Numbered from the stretch's first letter, positions 1-12,633 are shown. The stretch: 64,000 nt of DNA from Gamsiella multidivaricata (GCF_025024155.1 NW_026251715.1:434001-498000); one strand, 5' to 3'. Made by a program: numbers and translations. Notes: generated by a model from the sequence alone, not told the origin.

Positions 1-991
1 GACGGATGAAGAGTACATGTGGTGCCTCGAGCAGCAGCTCCGCGCGTTCAAGGACGGCAAGGGTCCCAATATGATCTTGGACGACGGTGGTGACTTGACC
101 ACTCTCATTCACGAGAGTCACCCGGAACTTCTGGACGAGATCAAGGGCATCACTGAGGAGACCACCACTGGGGTCCATCACTTGTACAAGATGCTCAAGG
201 AGAACAAGCTCAAAGTTCCCGCCATCAATGTCAACGACTCTGTCACAAAGTCCAAGTTTGACAATCTCTACGGATGTCGTGAGTCCTTGATTGACGGAAT
301 CAAGCGCGCCACCGATATCATGATTGCTGGAAAGGTTGCTGTCGTTGCCGGATACGGCGATGTCGGTAAGGGTTCTTCTGCTGCCCTCAAGGGCATGGGC
401 GCCCGCGTCCTTATTACTGAAATCGATCCCATTAACGCTCTCCAAGCTGCCATGGAGGGCTACGAGGTCACTACGATGGAGGAAGCCGTCAAGGAGGGTA
501 ACATCTTTGTCACCACCACCGGCTGCCGTGACATTATTCGTGGCGAACACTTCTCGGCCATGAAGGACGATTCGATTGTCTGCAACATTGGCCACTTTGA
601 CATCGAGCTGGATGTCGCCTGGTTGAAGAAAAATGCTGTCGCTCACGTCAACATCAAGCCCCAGGTTGATCGCTTCCAGATGCCCTCCGGCAACCACATC
701 ATCCTCTTGGCCGAGGGCCGCCTGGTTAACTTGGGATGCGCTACGGGTCATCCTTCGTTTGTCATGTCCAACTCGTTCTCAAATCAGGTCTTGGCCCAAA
801 TTGCACTCTGGACCGATAATGGGTCCTACCCTCTGGGTGTCCATATGCTTCCCAAGAAGTTGGACGAGGAGGTCGCTGCTGCTCATTTGGACAAGATTGG
901 AGTCAAGTTGACCAAGTTGACCACTGTTCAGACTGAGTACCTTGGCCTGAACGCTGAAGGCCCCTTCAAGCCTGAGCACTACCGCTACTAA
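1..991 (+). CDS. SAH1: S-adenosylhomocysteine hydrolase, 3' part
   Basis: Cytosolic NAD-dependent hydrolysis of S-adenosylhomocysteine to adenosine and homocysteine, which keeps methyltransferases from being product-inhibited. The frame is open from base 2 and ends with TAA at 989-991, giving about 330 residues of an enzyme normally 430-450 long, so the N-terminal substrate domain lies outside the window. Visible are the Rossmann NAD motif GYGDVGKG (about 355-378), the downstream NIGHFDIE segment, and the conserved end KPEHYRY, which carries the Lys and Tyr that complete the neighbouring subunit's cofactor site. No intron is seen in this part. The identity is secure from near-uniform conservation; the gene is partial only because of the window edge. 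Confidence 0.97.
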   Translation, partial: TDEEYMWCLEQQLRAFKDGKGPNMILDDGGDLTTLIHESHPELLDEIKGITEETTTGVHHLYKMLKENKLKVPAINVNDSVTKSKFDNLYGCRESLIDGIKRATDIMIAGKVAVVAGYGDVGKGSSAALKGMGARVLITEIDPINALQAAMEGYEVTTMEEAVKEGNIFVTTTGCRDIIRGEHFSAMKDDSIVCNIGHFDIELDVAWLKKNAVAHVNIKPQVDRFQMPSGNHIILLAEGRLVNLGCATGHPSFVMSNSFSNQVLAQIALWTDNGSYPLGVHMLPKKLDEEVAAAHLDKIGVKLTKLTTVQTEYLGLNAEGPFKPEHYRY

Positions 992-1559
992 GCAACTTTT
1001 CTCGCTGGACCGCAAGTATTTTTAGGGATAAGAACGCTAAGGGATCTGATGTCCTTTGTTCTCAATTGCAACACACATACACCACCCAATCTTCACCCGC
1101 CATTCCAGGCACAGCAAAATCAATTCAACTTGTACAATAGCATTACATTTCTCCCTCTCCTATATACTCCATCCCGCACTTGCACATAGTCAGCATTCAT
1201 CCATAAACTAAAAACTTTGTTTCAACACAAGAAAGCTTCGCCTTCAGAGGACTGCTCTGGATACATAAAATATGCACAATGCCGGATATACTCACTTTGG
1301 CCATGACTCCGAAGTGCTTTGGACGAAGCGGACACTGCTCAGTCTCGGATATAGAGCAGAGCAATATATCAGCGTCGATGTTGCTCTGCCTAATTCAATT
1401 GCAGCCGGAACATTAGACATGACATCTACTTGGCCAGACTTCCACTCGTAGACTGCCTTATTAAGGGGTCTGAGGCATCCTCACAGCGAAAAGGTCCACT
1501 ACCTCGGTACCCCAATCGATTCCTTTTTCACTTTCCTCAACACTTTGCCATCAAGAATA
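992..1559. other. Intergenic: 3' flank of SAH1 and promoter side of RCC1
   Basis: About 570 bases between two genes on the same strand. AT- and C-rich, with no ORF of interest. It should hold the SAH1 3' UTR and the RCC1 promoter, but I see no clear motif beyond pyrimidine-rich stretches. Confidence 0.6.
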
Positions 1560-3188
1560 ATGTCCCAAGGTAACAATGAGAAACGCGTTTTCACAGACCT
1601 CGTTTTGCTAATTCCTCTCCTCATCTACCCTCTGCCTGATTTGATGAACTTGCGTTGCTGAATTCTCGTTCAATATGTCTGTTCACCTCCATTATCGCCC
1701 TTGCATCCAATGCTGCCTTGCCTTGGGTTTAACCTCAATAGGCACAACTAAACGCGCACGCGAAGGTCATTTTGCGGCTCCAGGACTTAAAAAGACGAAA
1801 TCGCACCAGACAACGCAGTCGGATCTGCTGCCAAAGCCTACTCGCGATACAACCCCTGGCCGTGTGTACGTCTTTGGAACTGGCGATTGCGCCCAGCTTG
1901 GACTAGGAGAGGACATTCTCTCCAGGAAAAAGCCAGCCAATCTCGCAGCGCTCAATGACGAGCAGATTGTCGACATTGCTGCGGGTGGTATGCACAACAT
2001 GGCTCTCACAGCGGACGGGAAGGTCAGTGGTTGCCTTTTGCTGGTATTTTCCCAATGGCTTGATCTCATTGGCATCGAAACTAATATAGCTGCCTCCACG
2101 CAATCAGCTCTGGTCCTGGGGTGTGAACGATCAGCGAACGCTTGGTCGCTCTGGTGATGAGTACACTCCCCTTCCCGTAGAAGGATTAGACAACGTTAAA
2201 ATCGTCAGGGTGGCCTGCTCTGACTCGTTGACGGTGGCACTGACCGATGAAGGCTATGTGTACACTTGGGGCACATTTCGGGTAAGGAAACTGAGCTTGC
2301 AAAGGTGTTAGTCATGGCAGACGTGCATCCGTGGTTAGCCATCATAATTACCTTTTGTTCATTTTCACTCTGCATGGTTAGAGCGCCGAAGGAATTCTAG
2401 GTCACTCCAAGGAGAAGGAGGTGCAAGAGCTACCAACCATTGTCCAAGGACTTCACGATATTGTCGATATCGCAACAGGAACAGATCATGTTTTGGCGCT
2501 CGATATCCACGGCATGGTTTACAGCTGGGGCAACGGACAGCAGATGCAGCTTGGCCGCAGGATCCTCGCTCGTCGAATGTTGAACGGTCTGACACCAGAG
2601 TCTGTCGGCGCAAAAGGGATCACAAAAGTCGGCGCAGGATCATATCACTCCTTTGCGATCGACAAAGAAGGAAAGGCGTACGCATGGGGTCTGAATACCT
2701 ATGGCCAGTGTGGAAATGAGGATCCAAAGCTCGAAAACATACCCTCTGTTGCCTCGATCGAAGCCTTGGAACTGGAGACCATAATCGACATCCAAGGAGG
2801 TGAACATCACACCATTGCTCTGTCCAAGGATGGGAAACTGTATGGATTCGGCCGCTCAGACAGTCACCAACTCGGCCTTGGATACACTGAAGCTCCCGGA
2901 TCTGAAGACCCAAGCAGCCACAAGAAAGCGATCCGCCACCCTACGTTGATCCCAGGACTTCCCTCAATCAAGGCTATCTCTGTTGGCGGAAATCACACTT
3001 TAGCATTGACACAGACAGGAGAAGTGTATGCATGGGGATTCGGAGAGATGCTGGCGTGCGGCAATGGCGAGGAGGAGGACGTGGAGAAGCCTCTGAAATT
3101 GACTGGGCAGCAAATTGAGAAATGCCGCGTGTTGAAGGTGGCGGCAGGAGGCCAGCACTCTGCCATCCTCGCTGTGCTGGAGAGATAG
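1560..3188 (+). CDS. RCC1: RCC1-family Ran guanine-nucleotide exchange factor
   Basis: Chromatin-bound exchange factor that loads GTP on Ran and so sets nuclear transport and spindle polarity. Four exons: 1560-1569, 1742-2022, 2108-2281 and about 2382-3188, all with GT-AG borders and consistent phase, giving about 423 aa. The tiny first exon holds only three codons plus one base, so the ATG at 1560 is spliced onto a basic N-terminal tail (KRAR, KKTK) typical of RCC1 nuclear targeting. Seven-bladed propeller repeats follow, with recurring W-G plus QLG/GxGxxHxxAL patterns (for example GTGDCAQLGLGED, GGMHNMALT, GGNHTLALT). The length matches RCC1/Prp20/Pim1. An in-frame ATG at 1675 lies inside intron 1 and is probably not used. 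Other RCC1-repeat proteins exist, but this size and the basic tail favour the true Ran exchange factor. Confidence 0.9.
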
Positions 3189-3909
3189 ACAATAGATTAA
3201 CGATAAAGGATTACTCAAATGTTCTCGCGCGGCATTCTTTCTCTCTCTCTTTCTCTTTTGCTGTGCAGGCTATCGCGTCCATTTTATTTTTGACCCAGAT
3301 GCTGGGTGCTGTGGTCTTCACGTGAGGGAAAGAGTCCAGTCGCCTGGCCTGTGGTCATCCAATCCATCCAATACGCGGTTGCCCACTAAACCCAACTCAA
3401 CCCCGCTTCAACCCCTTCCCTCTTTCCATCTTCCCCCCTCTCGTTGTCCGTCCCTGTCCTTTCTTTCCACTCTACATCCACCCATCGCGTCCCCGCCCTT
3501 TGTGCTATTGGATCGTTTGACCATCGTTCTTTTCTTCTCTATAATTTCTGAGCACAACCATACCTGCTGGCCATGCTCCATAAAGATCTCAAGGCACAGC
3601 GTTCTTAATCACATCACATATCATACAATCGCACATCACCTCGTCGCTGCCTGGATCACGCCCGCTTTTTTTTTTTTTTTTTTTTTTTTTTGCGCTACTT
3701 CATTCTCAAGGTAAGCCGAGGCAAGCGCGTGTTTCTTTTTGCCGTCGTTGTAATGAGGTTCTGCAGACGCAGAGACGTGATAGTTGCTGACCACAGATCA
3801 CTACTGCTTCGCTCCTCAAGCCTGTCTTGACTTGAAACGAAACCGCGATCGGGCGTCAAGAAGGAATCGCTCGATCATCCCTGCCATCATCTAGTCATCG
3901 CTCCTACCG
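3189..3909. other. Intergenic and 5' leader of SWI1, with poly(T)
   Basis: About 720 bases, strongly pyrimidine-rich, with CT runs at 3235-3265 and an uninterrupted T tract at about 3666-3691. The downstream part from about 3712 could hold a 5' UTR intron (a gtaagc-like donor directly after the T tract), but this is not certain. Confidence 0.5.
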
Positions 3910-4396
3910 ATGTCCAACGAGACACCCAACAACAACGGCCAATTCAATCCACAGCTGCAATTCTCTCCACCTGGACTTGTGGGGAGGATGAATGGTAAGC
4001 GCGGAGCTATCTGGCATACATTCCTTGACCCAACTTATGGCGTGAAGATAACACATATTGATCCCTTTTTACTTCCTATTGTATCTCATCGGGCAATCCT
4101 AGCCAACGGAGTCAACCCGGGGATGCAGATCAGGAACATGTACGGAACACCCACAATGTCCAATGCAATGCCCAACCTCAACCCAGGAATGATGGGACAG
4201 AACAACGCTCTATCCATGGCACAGAGGCAGGCCCTCGGCGTCGGTGGCGGTCCACCCTTCCAGATGAACGGTAATAACCCTGCATTTGCTGCTCTTACTC
4301 AACAGCAGCGACAGTTCCAGCACCAGCAAATGATGCAGCATCAACAATTACAACTGCTGCAGCAGCAACAACAACAGCAACAGCAACAGCAACAGC

Positions 4397-4433
<37 letters not shown>

Positions 4434-7400
4434 GCAACAGCAACATCAGCATCAGCAACAACAGCAACAGCAACAACAGCAATTGCAACAACAGCAACAC
4501 CAAACACCATTAATGAACAGCTTTCAACTGCAACAACCACCGCAGCAAACGACATCTGATGGTGTCTCTGGGTCTAATAATGATTCGACAAAAACCAATT
4601 CGGCAAGTGCCTCTCAGCAAGCTGGCGGCGATATGAGCGATGATCTTTTCGGCCTAGAGTCCTTTGTCGATTTTAACGAGGGTCCGAGTTCTGCGCCATC
4701 AAAGGCCGCCGATTCCAACGCTGCCAATTCTAATGATGGTACGCCCTCCGCTCAGCCAGGTACTCCAGGGAACGGTGGAAGCAGCACGGGCAACAACAAC
4801 AATAACAGTAGCAACAATAATAGAGGCAACGGCAATGACGGGGACAGCAACAGCAACAACAATGCCAACCAAAACAGCAACAATACTAACCCTAACAGCT
4901 CTAATGGTCAACCTACAACACCATCCGCAGCCACATTCAGCCAACAGTCTCCGGCATCACAAGTCCAGTCTGCACTTCAGCCAAATGCTAACCCACAACA
5001 GCAGCAATCCCAGCCTCAGCAGCTACATCAGAATCAACCTGGGAACCTGAATCTGCCACGGCAGCAACTCCAGCTACAGATGCCTCCACATCAACAGCAG
5101 CAGCAGCAGCAGCAACTGAATCAGAATCGCAATGGCATGAGCCCCGTAGGAACCAACCCTCAGGCGATGATGATGCAGCCGCAACAGCAACCCGCTCAGG
5201 CCGGGAATGGCATGACGCCAGGAATGCCCTTCCTTCCCATGGAGGTGCGTCAGCAAATGAATCTGCTACAGCAGGCGAACCAACAGCGCTACTTGAACAC
5301 CATGGAGGAGCTGCAGAGGAGACATCAGCAGGCATTGATTGGAGCGAACGGTGATGCGAACATGATCGCGACACTGAACGAGCAGTTTGAAAACATGAAG
5401 AAGCAAGCTGCTGCTCAACAGCGATACCAGGCACAGATGCAAATGCGGAACTTTCAACAACAAATGATGCAGCAAGCAGCGCAGGGAATGAATCAAAGCC
5501 CCAAGATGGCTCCTAATGCCATATCGAGTCCCATAATGCCCCAGACACCACAGCAGAAGCAGCAGCAACTATTGGCACAACAGAATATGATCCAGCAACA
5601 GGGCGTTTTCAATTCGCCATCCTATACCCCGCAGCAGCAGAATGCGCAGAAGCAACCGATGTCGATGCCGATGCATCTTCAGGGCCAACCACAATTGCAA
5701 GGTACTCCTCAAATGCAGCACCAAATGCTGCAGCGTCTACAGCTCGAGCAATTGCAGCAGCAACAACAGCAGCAACAACAGCAGCAGCAACAACAGCAGC
5801 AACAGCAGCAACAGCAGCAGCAACAGCAACAACAGCAGCAACAGCAGCAGCATATGCAAAACATGAATGGACTATCTGGAGCCCACATGCCTGGCAACAA
5901 TGCCCTCGCTGGAAGCATGGCTGCAAGAGCGCGAAAGCCGCAAGGATCTCAGCCTACATCAGCCCAGTCATCGCCATCGCCAGCAAATGCCAGTCTTCCA
6001 GTCATCAACAATGTGGTGCCGAATTTGAATATCGACTACACCACAATCACCTGCGACGAATTCGAGGACCAACTGCGCGATTTCATGAAAAGTCGGAACA
6101 CCCCGCTGCCAACAAAGATTCCAAGTATGGGCAGCAAAAAGATCAACCTACTGTTGCTGTTCCGGATTTCAATGGCTATGGGTGGAATGGAAAGTGTAAG
6201 TCTCGAAACCTCTATTTGTAACGCCTGATCCATTATATATAAGACTATGATTGACACTTTGTTGCTCCATGCCATTTCAATCATCTAGGTATCGAAGCAA
6301 AAGGCATGGAAGAGTATCTCTAGCCAGCTGGATATTCCCGATACCCTTGCGACAGCGGCTCAAACACTGCGCAAACACTATTCGCTTCTCCTTCATCCTT
6401 TCGAAGAAGCGATTATGAATGCTAAGAGCGCTGGTTTGGCGGTACATCCGTCACTAGGTGCTATTCCAGTGTTGCCCTTGCCAGAATCCATGGATACTCA
6501 AGGTACACAATTGCTCCTATTTCTCTTCGACTGTACTGATGCTGTGTTTACAGCTAACTCATCTCTCGTTCTCAATTGGTTGTATAGGGTCATCAGCCAA
6601 CTCGCCGTTTGGTAAAGAAATGACACCAGGGCTCCCACCACAGCAGGCGCAGATGGGCATGCCTGGCGCGCATCCCATGCTTCATCAGCAGCAAGGGTTC
6701 CATCCTAATCAACTTCAGCTCCAGCAGCAACATCAAATGCAGCAGTTCCAGCACCAGCAAATGTTGCAGCATCAACAGCAGCAGCTACAGTTGCAGCAAC
6801 AACAGCATCAACAACAGCAGCAACAACAGCAACAACAGCTACCACAACAGCAGATGCAACAGCAAATGCAGCAGCAACAATTGCTCCAGCAACAGGCGCA
6901 ACAAGCGCAACAGCAGGCGATGCCTAACGCCCGCAACCCGGCCCCGGGTGGCATGACGAGCTCAGGACCTGTTCCCAATGCTTCTGCACGGTTCTCGCCT
7001 TACCCAACTGCAATGCTGTTGAAGCAAGCGCAAGCACAAGCACAAGCACAGGCACAAGCACAAGCACAGGCCCAGGCCCAGGCACAAGCTCAAGCACAAG
7101 CACAAGCGCAAGCACAGGCACAAGCTCAAGCCCATGTTCAGCCGCCATCGCAAGCGCAAGATCAGGGAATGGCACTGGTCGCAAACCAGGGCGCGGAGTC
7201 TCAACATGGTATGGTGTCTCAAGACAAGGAATCCAGTGTGGATCAGACAGGAGTGTCCGAATCTAAGGATGGGTCGGTGCAAACACAGGATGTTGGCGCT
7301 GTCTCCCAGTCAGAGGTCCCATTGCAGTCAACTACGGCAGCTAGCGCACAGTTGAAAGAGTCGTCTGTTGCTTTAGATCAACATGGACAAGATCCGCAAG

Positions 7401-9433
7401 GTGACGTTAGCAGTGCAGGAGTGTCGGCCTCTGTGTCAGCTCCCTCGAATCAAGTATCCGATGGTGGCCAGCCTAACTCAAGTGCATCCTCAAATGCTGC
7501 TGCAGTAAATGGTGGCGTTAAGGCCACTAGTTCGGCTTTGCAGGCTGCCCCTGCATCGGCCAATGCATCGGAGTCCACTCTTGGATTATTTGCACAGGCT
7601 ATGATGGCTGTTCCGGTCCCTGTCATTACATTACCGTCAACACTGCCTCATCATGGGCCTCAGTCACAGGGATCCTCAGATTCCACGGTTAAGCCAACGA
7701 AGCCGTCGCCTGCAGCACTTGATCTGAAGCCTGGCGAGACCAAGGAGGACACCCCAGCACCTACTCCAGCTCAACCGATGGTGGTAGCCTATCATCCTAT
7801 CACGAGGGCGGTCGACACTTATGGAGGTATCGATATCATGGCCATGGAGAAATTCTCTGTTCCTCATTATGTGCCGGGCCGTGATTACCTTGGTAAGTTG
7901 TGTGAGATACAGATCATTTTGTTGTATACCGTTTTTATAATGGCTGAATGCTAACCAAGTTGTTGTTTTGCTACTGTTGTTGCTCCTATAGGCACCGTCG
8001 ACATACATGCGTTGATCATGTCTTTGAAGTCTGGAATGAGATTAGAGGTCACGAACGCCCTCAACACGTTATCAACACTGACTCGACAGGACATTGACAA
8101 CCTTCACTTGGTCCACTGCCCTGAATTGCTCGATATTCTACTCGATCTCCTCGAGAACACATATCTGGGCTGGAGCCTTGGCGATAGCCCTCAGAGAACG
8201 ATAATGGAGCGTGAACACAGGGAAGGCTCTGTAGAGCACCAAGAACCGCAGCAACAGCAACCTGTGGGGATTTTTAGCAAGCGGACGAATTTCGATACGT
8301 ACCAGCAGCTGTTTGAGGCCAGCGTCGACGAAGCTTGCCATCTCATGGAGTGCCAGTCGTCGAAAGAAAGGGATTGCGAGGAGCTTTCAGAACTAAGCTC
8401 GGCATCATCACGATCTAGCCTTAGCTTTGAGCAATGGTCAGCCAACAAGGAACGGTTCTTGTCCCTGTCGAACATCCTCAGGAACCTGTCCTTCTTGCCA
8501 GCGAATTTTGAGTTCCTGGCTCGGTACCCGCGTTTCTTGCAGGTACTCAAGGGAACGTTGCTGGCGTTCCAAATGAAGGACTTGAAGCGGTCGTTCGGCT
8601 CCGTCGACAATGAGAATTCGTGGGCAACGAAGTTGGAGCCCCGCTCAACAGGCGAGGTGTGGTTGCCGTCTACTGGAGCGTTGACAATCCTGGAACACCG
8701 GAAGGACGTGCTGACCATTTTGGCAAATTTGTCTGGATATCTGATTTTGCCAGATTCTGACTCTGCGCAGTGGATCATGCTTTTAATTCTGGACTTTATG
8801 AACGCGCATGATACGTATTACGCCAGTCTTGCTCTGGAAGCCGTTGCGAAACTGGGCATCAGCCATGACAACCGGCTGCTGCTGTCAAGCGTTGACCGAG
8901 ATCTACGCGTACAGACGATCAAGCAACGTCACGGAGGTCGCCTCCCACCTCGGCACTCAACACACAGAAGCACATCAACGCTGTCGACTGTGGACGATGC
9001 GGTCGAGAAATGGGAGGATGGAGGATTCCTGCTACCGATGTTCGAGGCGCTGTCGAGGATGCTGGCAAAGGTTTTGACGACAGTAACAGAACAGCAATCG
9101 GTTGCACTGGTAATGCCTCATTCTGCGCTGGCGCATCTGGAAACACTGATGTTGGCGACCTACAACCTTGCGGCGCTCTCGGAGGCGGACTTTAGGCGGT
9201 ATATGGTAGTACAGCCCGGGTTTGTGAGAGGATTGCTAAGGTTGAGTGTGTTGCTGGCAGATGTACGGACACCGGCCTATACGTCAGCGAGCATGCGGAC
9301 AGTGGAGACGTTGAGGGTAATATCGAAGGATAACGAGCATCTGCTGGTGCAGTACACGGAGGTGATCGCGAAGGCGGCGATGCAGCCGCATATTCATCCC
9401 AAGATTCTGGACGACTTGATGTGTGTCCTGTAG
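3910..9433 (+). CDS. SWI1: SWI/SNF chromatin-remodelling subunit Swi1 (ARID)
   Basis: ARID-bearing subunit of the nuclear SWI/SNF remodeller; it binds DNA and contacts activators. Five exons: 3910-3994, 4103-6195, 6289-6502, 6588-7892 and 7992-9433, all phase-consistent, about 1,712 aa. The N-terminal part is a glutamine/asparagine-rich region with two long poly-Q runs (residues about 115-158 and 578-612). The ARID domain is at about 675-775 and is split by the second and third introns; diagnostic stretches are IPSMGSKKINLLLLF, GGMESVS and QTLRKHY. A Gln-Ala dipeptide array occupies about 944-981. The last 480 residues form an alpha-helical armadillo-like region from SVPHYVPGRDYLG onward, as in the Swi1/ARID1 C-terminus. 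Intron 1 (3995-4102) is 108 bases, in frame and stop-free, so a retained form would add 36 residues. Confidence 0.92.
4350..4506 (+). repeat. CAA/CAG poly-glutamine tract 1 in SWI1
   Basis: Interrupted CAA/CAG run coding mostly glutamine with a few His. The mixed codons make pure triplet slippage less likely. The opposite strand yields spurious valine/alanine-rich frames. Confidence 0.95.
5750..5853 (+). repeat. CAG/CAA poly-glutamine tract 2 in SWI1
   Basis: About 34 consecutive glutamine codons, mixing CAG and CAA, shortly before the linker to the ARID domain. Confidence 0.95.
7022..7137 (+). repeat. Gln-Ala hexanucleotide array in SWI1
   Basis: Tandem six-base unit (CAAGCA/CAGGCC variants) encoding alternating Gln and Ala for about 36 residues, inside exon 4 between the ARID and the C-terminal domain. 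Confidence 0.95.
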
Positions 9434-10128
9434 AGCTTTTGCCTGTAATGCCGTTGTTTTCTCAATTTTGTGTTTTTTTTTTGTGGTTGTTAAAGTTGTT
9501 CATTGGTCGTTATTTGTTATTCTTGTTTGTAGTCATTTTTTCTTTATTATTTCATCCCCTCTTCGTAGCCGCCCTTCAACTATTACTCTCTTCAAACTCT
9601 CTCTCTCTCTCTCTCTCTATTCCCTATCGAAACGAGCGACTCGTGTGTCGCCCGCAAGAAGTTGTATTTAAAATAAACCCGGGAGCTCTTTATACAGCAG
9701 ACCTGGCATTGAGAACAAGCGCTGTGGAAAGGGACACAGCGTAGCAAGCATATCCGCGTTCTGTGGGCCGTGTTCTGGCCCGTGCGTCAACCCTAAATAT
9801 CGCTACCCCGCATTCGCTGGTCTTGCTCCCCCTCATCCTCGCCATTCTCCACAATCCATAGCCATTGTTCCCGCTCTCTATCTCTCTACCGCTATTCTTT
9901 CCGCTCTCTACTGCTCAAACCGCAGCCCGCTTTCATTGCTACCCCCAGTTCTGCCTCCATTTCTATCTTCCTTGGTGTCTCTTTTCTAGAATTCATGACT
10001 AGCGCCGCTTCTTAGAATCCCCAGATACATACCTAAATTCTCTGTTAGTAAAACGAAACAAAAAAACGGAGTTTTGGCACTCGTTTGTCTCTGTTGCGAA
10101 AATAATTTTAATTCCAAGGATAGGTAGT

Positions 10129-10222
10129 CAAGAGACGCGTCGTTGCTTTTGCGGCCTCGTGCTCATGTGGATTTATGTTAATAAAAAATAAAAATAAAAA
10201 AAAAGCCAAGAGACGCGTCGTT
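10129..10222. mobile_element. Short A-tailed insert flanked by a 16-base target duplication
   Basis: The 16-mer CAAGAGACGCGTCGTT occurs at 10129-10144 and again at 10207-10222. The 62 bases between them end in a long A-rich tail (from about 10180). A direct repeat plus a 3' A tail is the signature of target-primed reverse transcription, so this is probably a 5'-truncated LINE/SINE or processed-transcript insertion. The insert is too short to name. Confidence 0.5.
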
Positions 10223-11281
10223 ACCACATCATTTCGGACAAGGCGCATCTTTATTTTTGTTATTGTCTAGCATGCCATACATAGAAAGATGCGAAAAAAG
10301 CCACCTCTACCAACTTCAATTAGTGAGCGTTGCTGGTTTGCAACATTCTAAGGTACTTCACTAAAAGCAAAATGCTGGATCGGGCGTCTTTATCCTCCTC
10401 TTTGGAGCCTATGCAGGATCTCTATGACGTGACGCAGTGCCTTTACCTCCATTGATCCTTCTCTCTTTCTCCTCAAGCAATCGCCCTGCACATCTGCCCA
10501 AAGCCATATTTCATTACAGTGCAAAAATGATATGGAGCAATCTCGGCCTGTCTGCATCGGTGTATCTCGCCATCGCTACGCGCTAACCATCCCTAAGATG
10601 GAGAGAATACGGTAGGAAGACAAAGTTTGGGTTCAAAGTGGCCACTACTGACTATACGGTCCGACCAGCGTTTCTAGAACGGCGTCCATTGGGAGTCTTT
10701 TGACCTCGCTAGCAGAATGGGCGCTGGCAGGGGTCTGACCACTGTCCGCTTCTAAAGCGCCGTCTAAAGGGTGTGCGGGGCCGGTGTTGCATTCCTCCTG
10801 CATCAGGAAGCTGGCAATACCCAGCAGGTACGTATTCCTCCACTACACACATCGGCCCTAATACCTCTATGAGGCGTCCACCAGCCGCGAAGGATATGCC
10901 ATACCTCGCTCTTTGCTCGTCTCCTCTCCTTTTTTCTGTTCATTGAGGTATGGCTATCTGGCTGTGCTCGAAATGGGTTTACCGACCACTAGGCAGGGGA
11001 CTGGCGTGGAGATGGGAGGCTGCTATTTCTTCCTTGCATTGAATGTTCGCTTGCGATTGCGGTTCATCTGTTCGTGATATTTTCTCGTGTGCTACTACTT
11101 GAATGTACTATCAGGTAGTGTATTGTTCTAATGCCTGATTCGTTAATCGCCTTGACTTACCATGCTCTCGTTTTTTGCTTAAAACCTGGATAATAGAGTC
11201 CTCGCCAAGAAGTCGCGACCCAAATATTTTTACAATAAAAACCCAATTCAAATATACCTCGACTTGGATATATACCACACA

Positions 11282-11551
11282 ATGTCTGAATCCGTAGGCG
11301 CGTCAGCTCCTGCTGTGTCCCGAAGGCCTGATGCGCAAGTCTCTCCGCTCGCCAAGACTGTCACTACATTCCTCAACCTGTCTCCAACCAAGAGCGCAAC
11401 CTTGTTTTTCACGGACTCCCCCAGTCGTGACGCGCCGATTTTTGGCGAGTCCCCCACTCGGCCCCCGTGGCGAACTCAGACGGCTCCCCGCATCGTTCTA
11501 CCTGCGCTCCCACAACAACGCTCACCAGGCGAAGTGGACGTACAACTATAG
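11282..11551 (+). CDS. Possible small protein, unrecognised
   Basis: ATG at about 11282 opens an 89-residue frame rich in Ser, Pro, Thr and Arg, preceded by an AT-rich stretch and followed directly by a stop. It resembles no family I know. No introns or neighbours support it. It may be a fragment of a decayed gene or chance. Confidence 0.2.
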   Translation: MSESVGASAPAVSRRPDAQVSPLAKTVTTFLNLSPTKSATLFFTDSPSRDAPIFGESPTRPPWRTQTAPRIVLPALPQQRSPGEVDVQL

Positions 11552-12289
11552 AATCATCCTCTCCAAAAAGTCTTGTTACAAACAACAACAAATCCGGATA
11601 CAACCCTCGATCTCAAGGGGTCCCGGTGTGGCAATGATTCATAAATGTCAGATTGGCTTTCATCGCATAACATTCAGGATAGTATGCTTCTTCAAATCCT
11701 CGAGACCTTGGCAGTGGGTCCTGGGACCTAAAGCAGCAAAAAGACTACCAGCAAGCTGAATGTATACAGAGTGTGACCAAGACATGGCTCTATGGAGCAC
11801 GTCCACGTCCTACTTGGCACCATATAAACTATAGCCCGCGAGAGCACTTACAGTATAGTATCTTCAAGCATTGCCAACTCCGGTGGCAAATTTTTCATAG
11901 CAATCGTGATAATGCAACAAACGAGCGATCTTTTATCTGTCTAAACACATTCAAGGAGGGCGCGAGAGAACTGCCCCAAGTTCTTACACTGACAAGGCGT
12001 ACCATATTCGATCAATATAGTTAGACCTCGCAAAGTTGGCAACAGAAGCAGCGGAAATGGCTGTCGGGGCTTTAGTTCGTTGCCCTGACTTGAGGAGACT
12101 AGGCAGGGTGTCTGCGATGTATGCACCAAAAGTGCTGTTGTTCATGTATGGCATCGACACCCTTTCATGTTTGCCACTGCTAAAACAAGCAGGCAGAAAG
12201 GTCAGCCTAGGAAATGGAACCGTAATCCCCCCAGAGACGATTTCCACCAATCAACTCCTTTCCTGTATCGGGAGAGAGGGGGGAAGGGG

Positions 12290-12326
12290 GCTCGACGCCA
12301 GACAGGCTCGACGCCAGACAGGCTCT
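12290..12326. repeat. 16-base tandem repeat, about 2.3 copies
   Basis: The unit CTCGACGCCAGACAGG is repeated head to tail, just upstream of the 2H phosphoesterase gene. Confidence 0.8.
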
Positions 12327-12633
12327 TTTTTTCAGGCACCAGTTCCTGGACAATGATTAGCTCACGAACACACTCCTCCCTGTAGTCCTGGCCGCCATTC
12401 GGTACCAGCAAGAGTCATCGGCTATGTGCATGCCGTTCCCGGTCTGCTTGTTCAGACCCAGTTGCCCATGCTTTACGCTCAAATACCTTGTACATGTACC
12501 TTACCAGCCACGCGAGCAGTCGCTGGAGGCTGTGCCTGAACCCCTTTCTTGCACCCCACTGGCTGGTGATCTGAACACTCTGATCCAGCTCATCCTGCAC
12601 TTTGCTCATTCCGCCCCACCTCCGTCCTCTGCA

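Larger units (their letters stand above)
9434..12633. other. Gene-poor stretch of 3.2 kb
   Basis: It opens with a T-rich 3' UTR for SWI1 and a CT repeat (9598-9620), with AATAAA-like sequence near 9670. Within it are a 16-base direct repeat flanking an A-tailed insert (10129-10222), a 10-base inverted repeat GCCATACCTC/GAGGTATGGC (about 10898 and 10945), a short candidate ORF at 11282-11551 and a small tandem repeat at 12290-12326. No recognisable conserved protein was found on either strand; the remaining ORFs are short and low-complexity. Confidence 0.6.

Noticed and set aside
4295..4555. Val/Ala-rich minus-strand ORF opposite poly-Q (also 5609-5926)
   Set aside because: A direct consequence of CAA/CAG repeats read antisense.
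12424..12633. N-terminal extension of the 2H phosphoesterase
   Set aside because: In frame, but Cys/Pro-rich and outside the domain; the ATG at 12634 sits at the domain start.
9434..12633. tRNA, 5S rRNA or snRNA in the large gap
   Set aside because: I looked for GGTTCGA-type B boxes and the 5S internal control region and found none with a matching partner.
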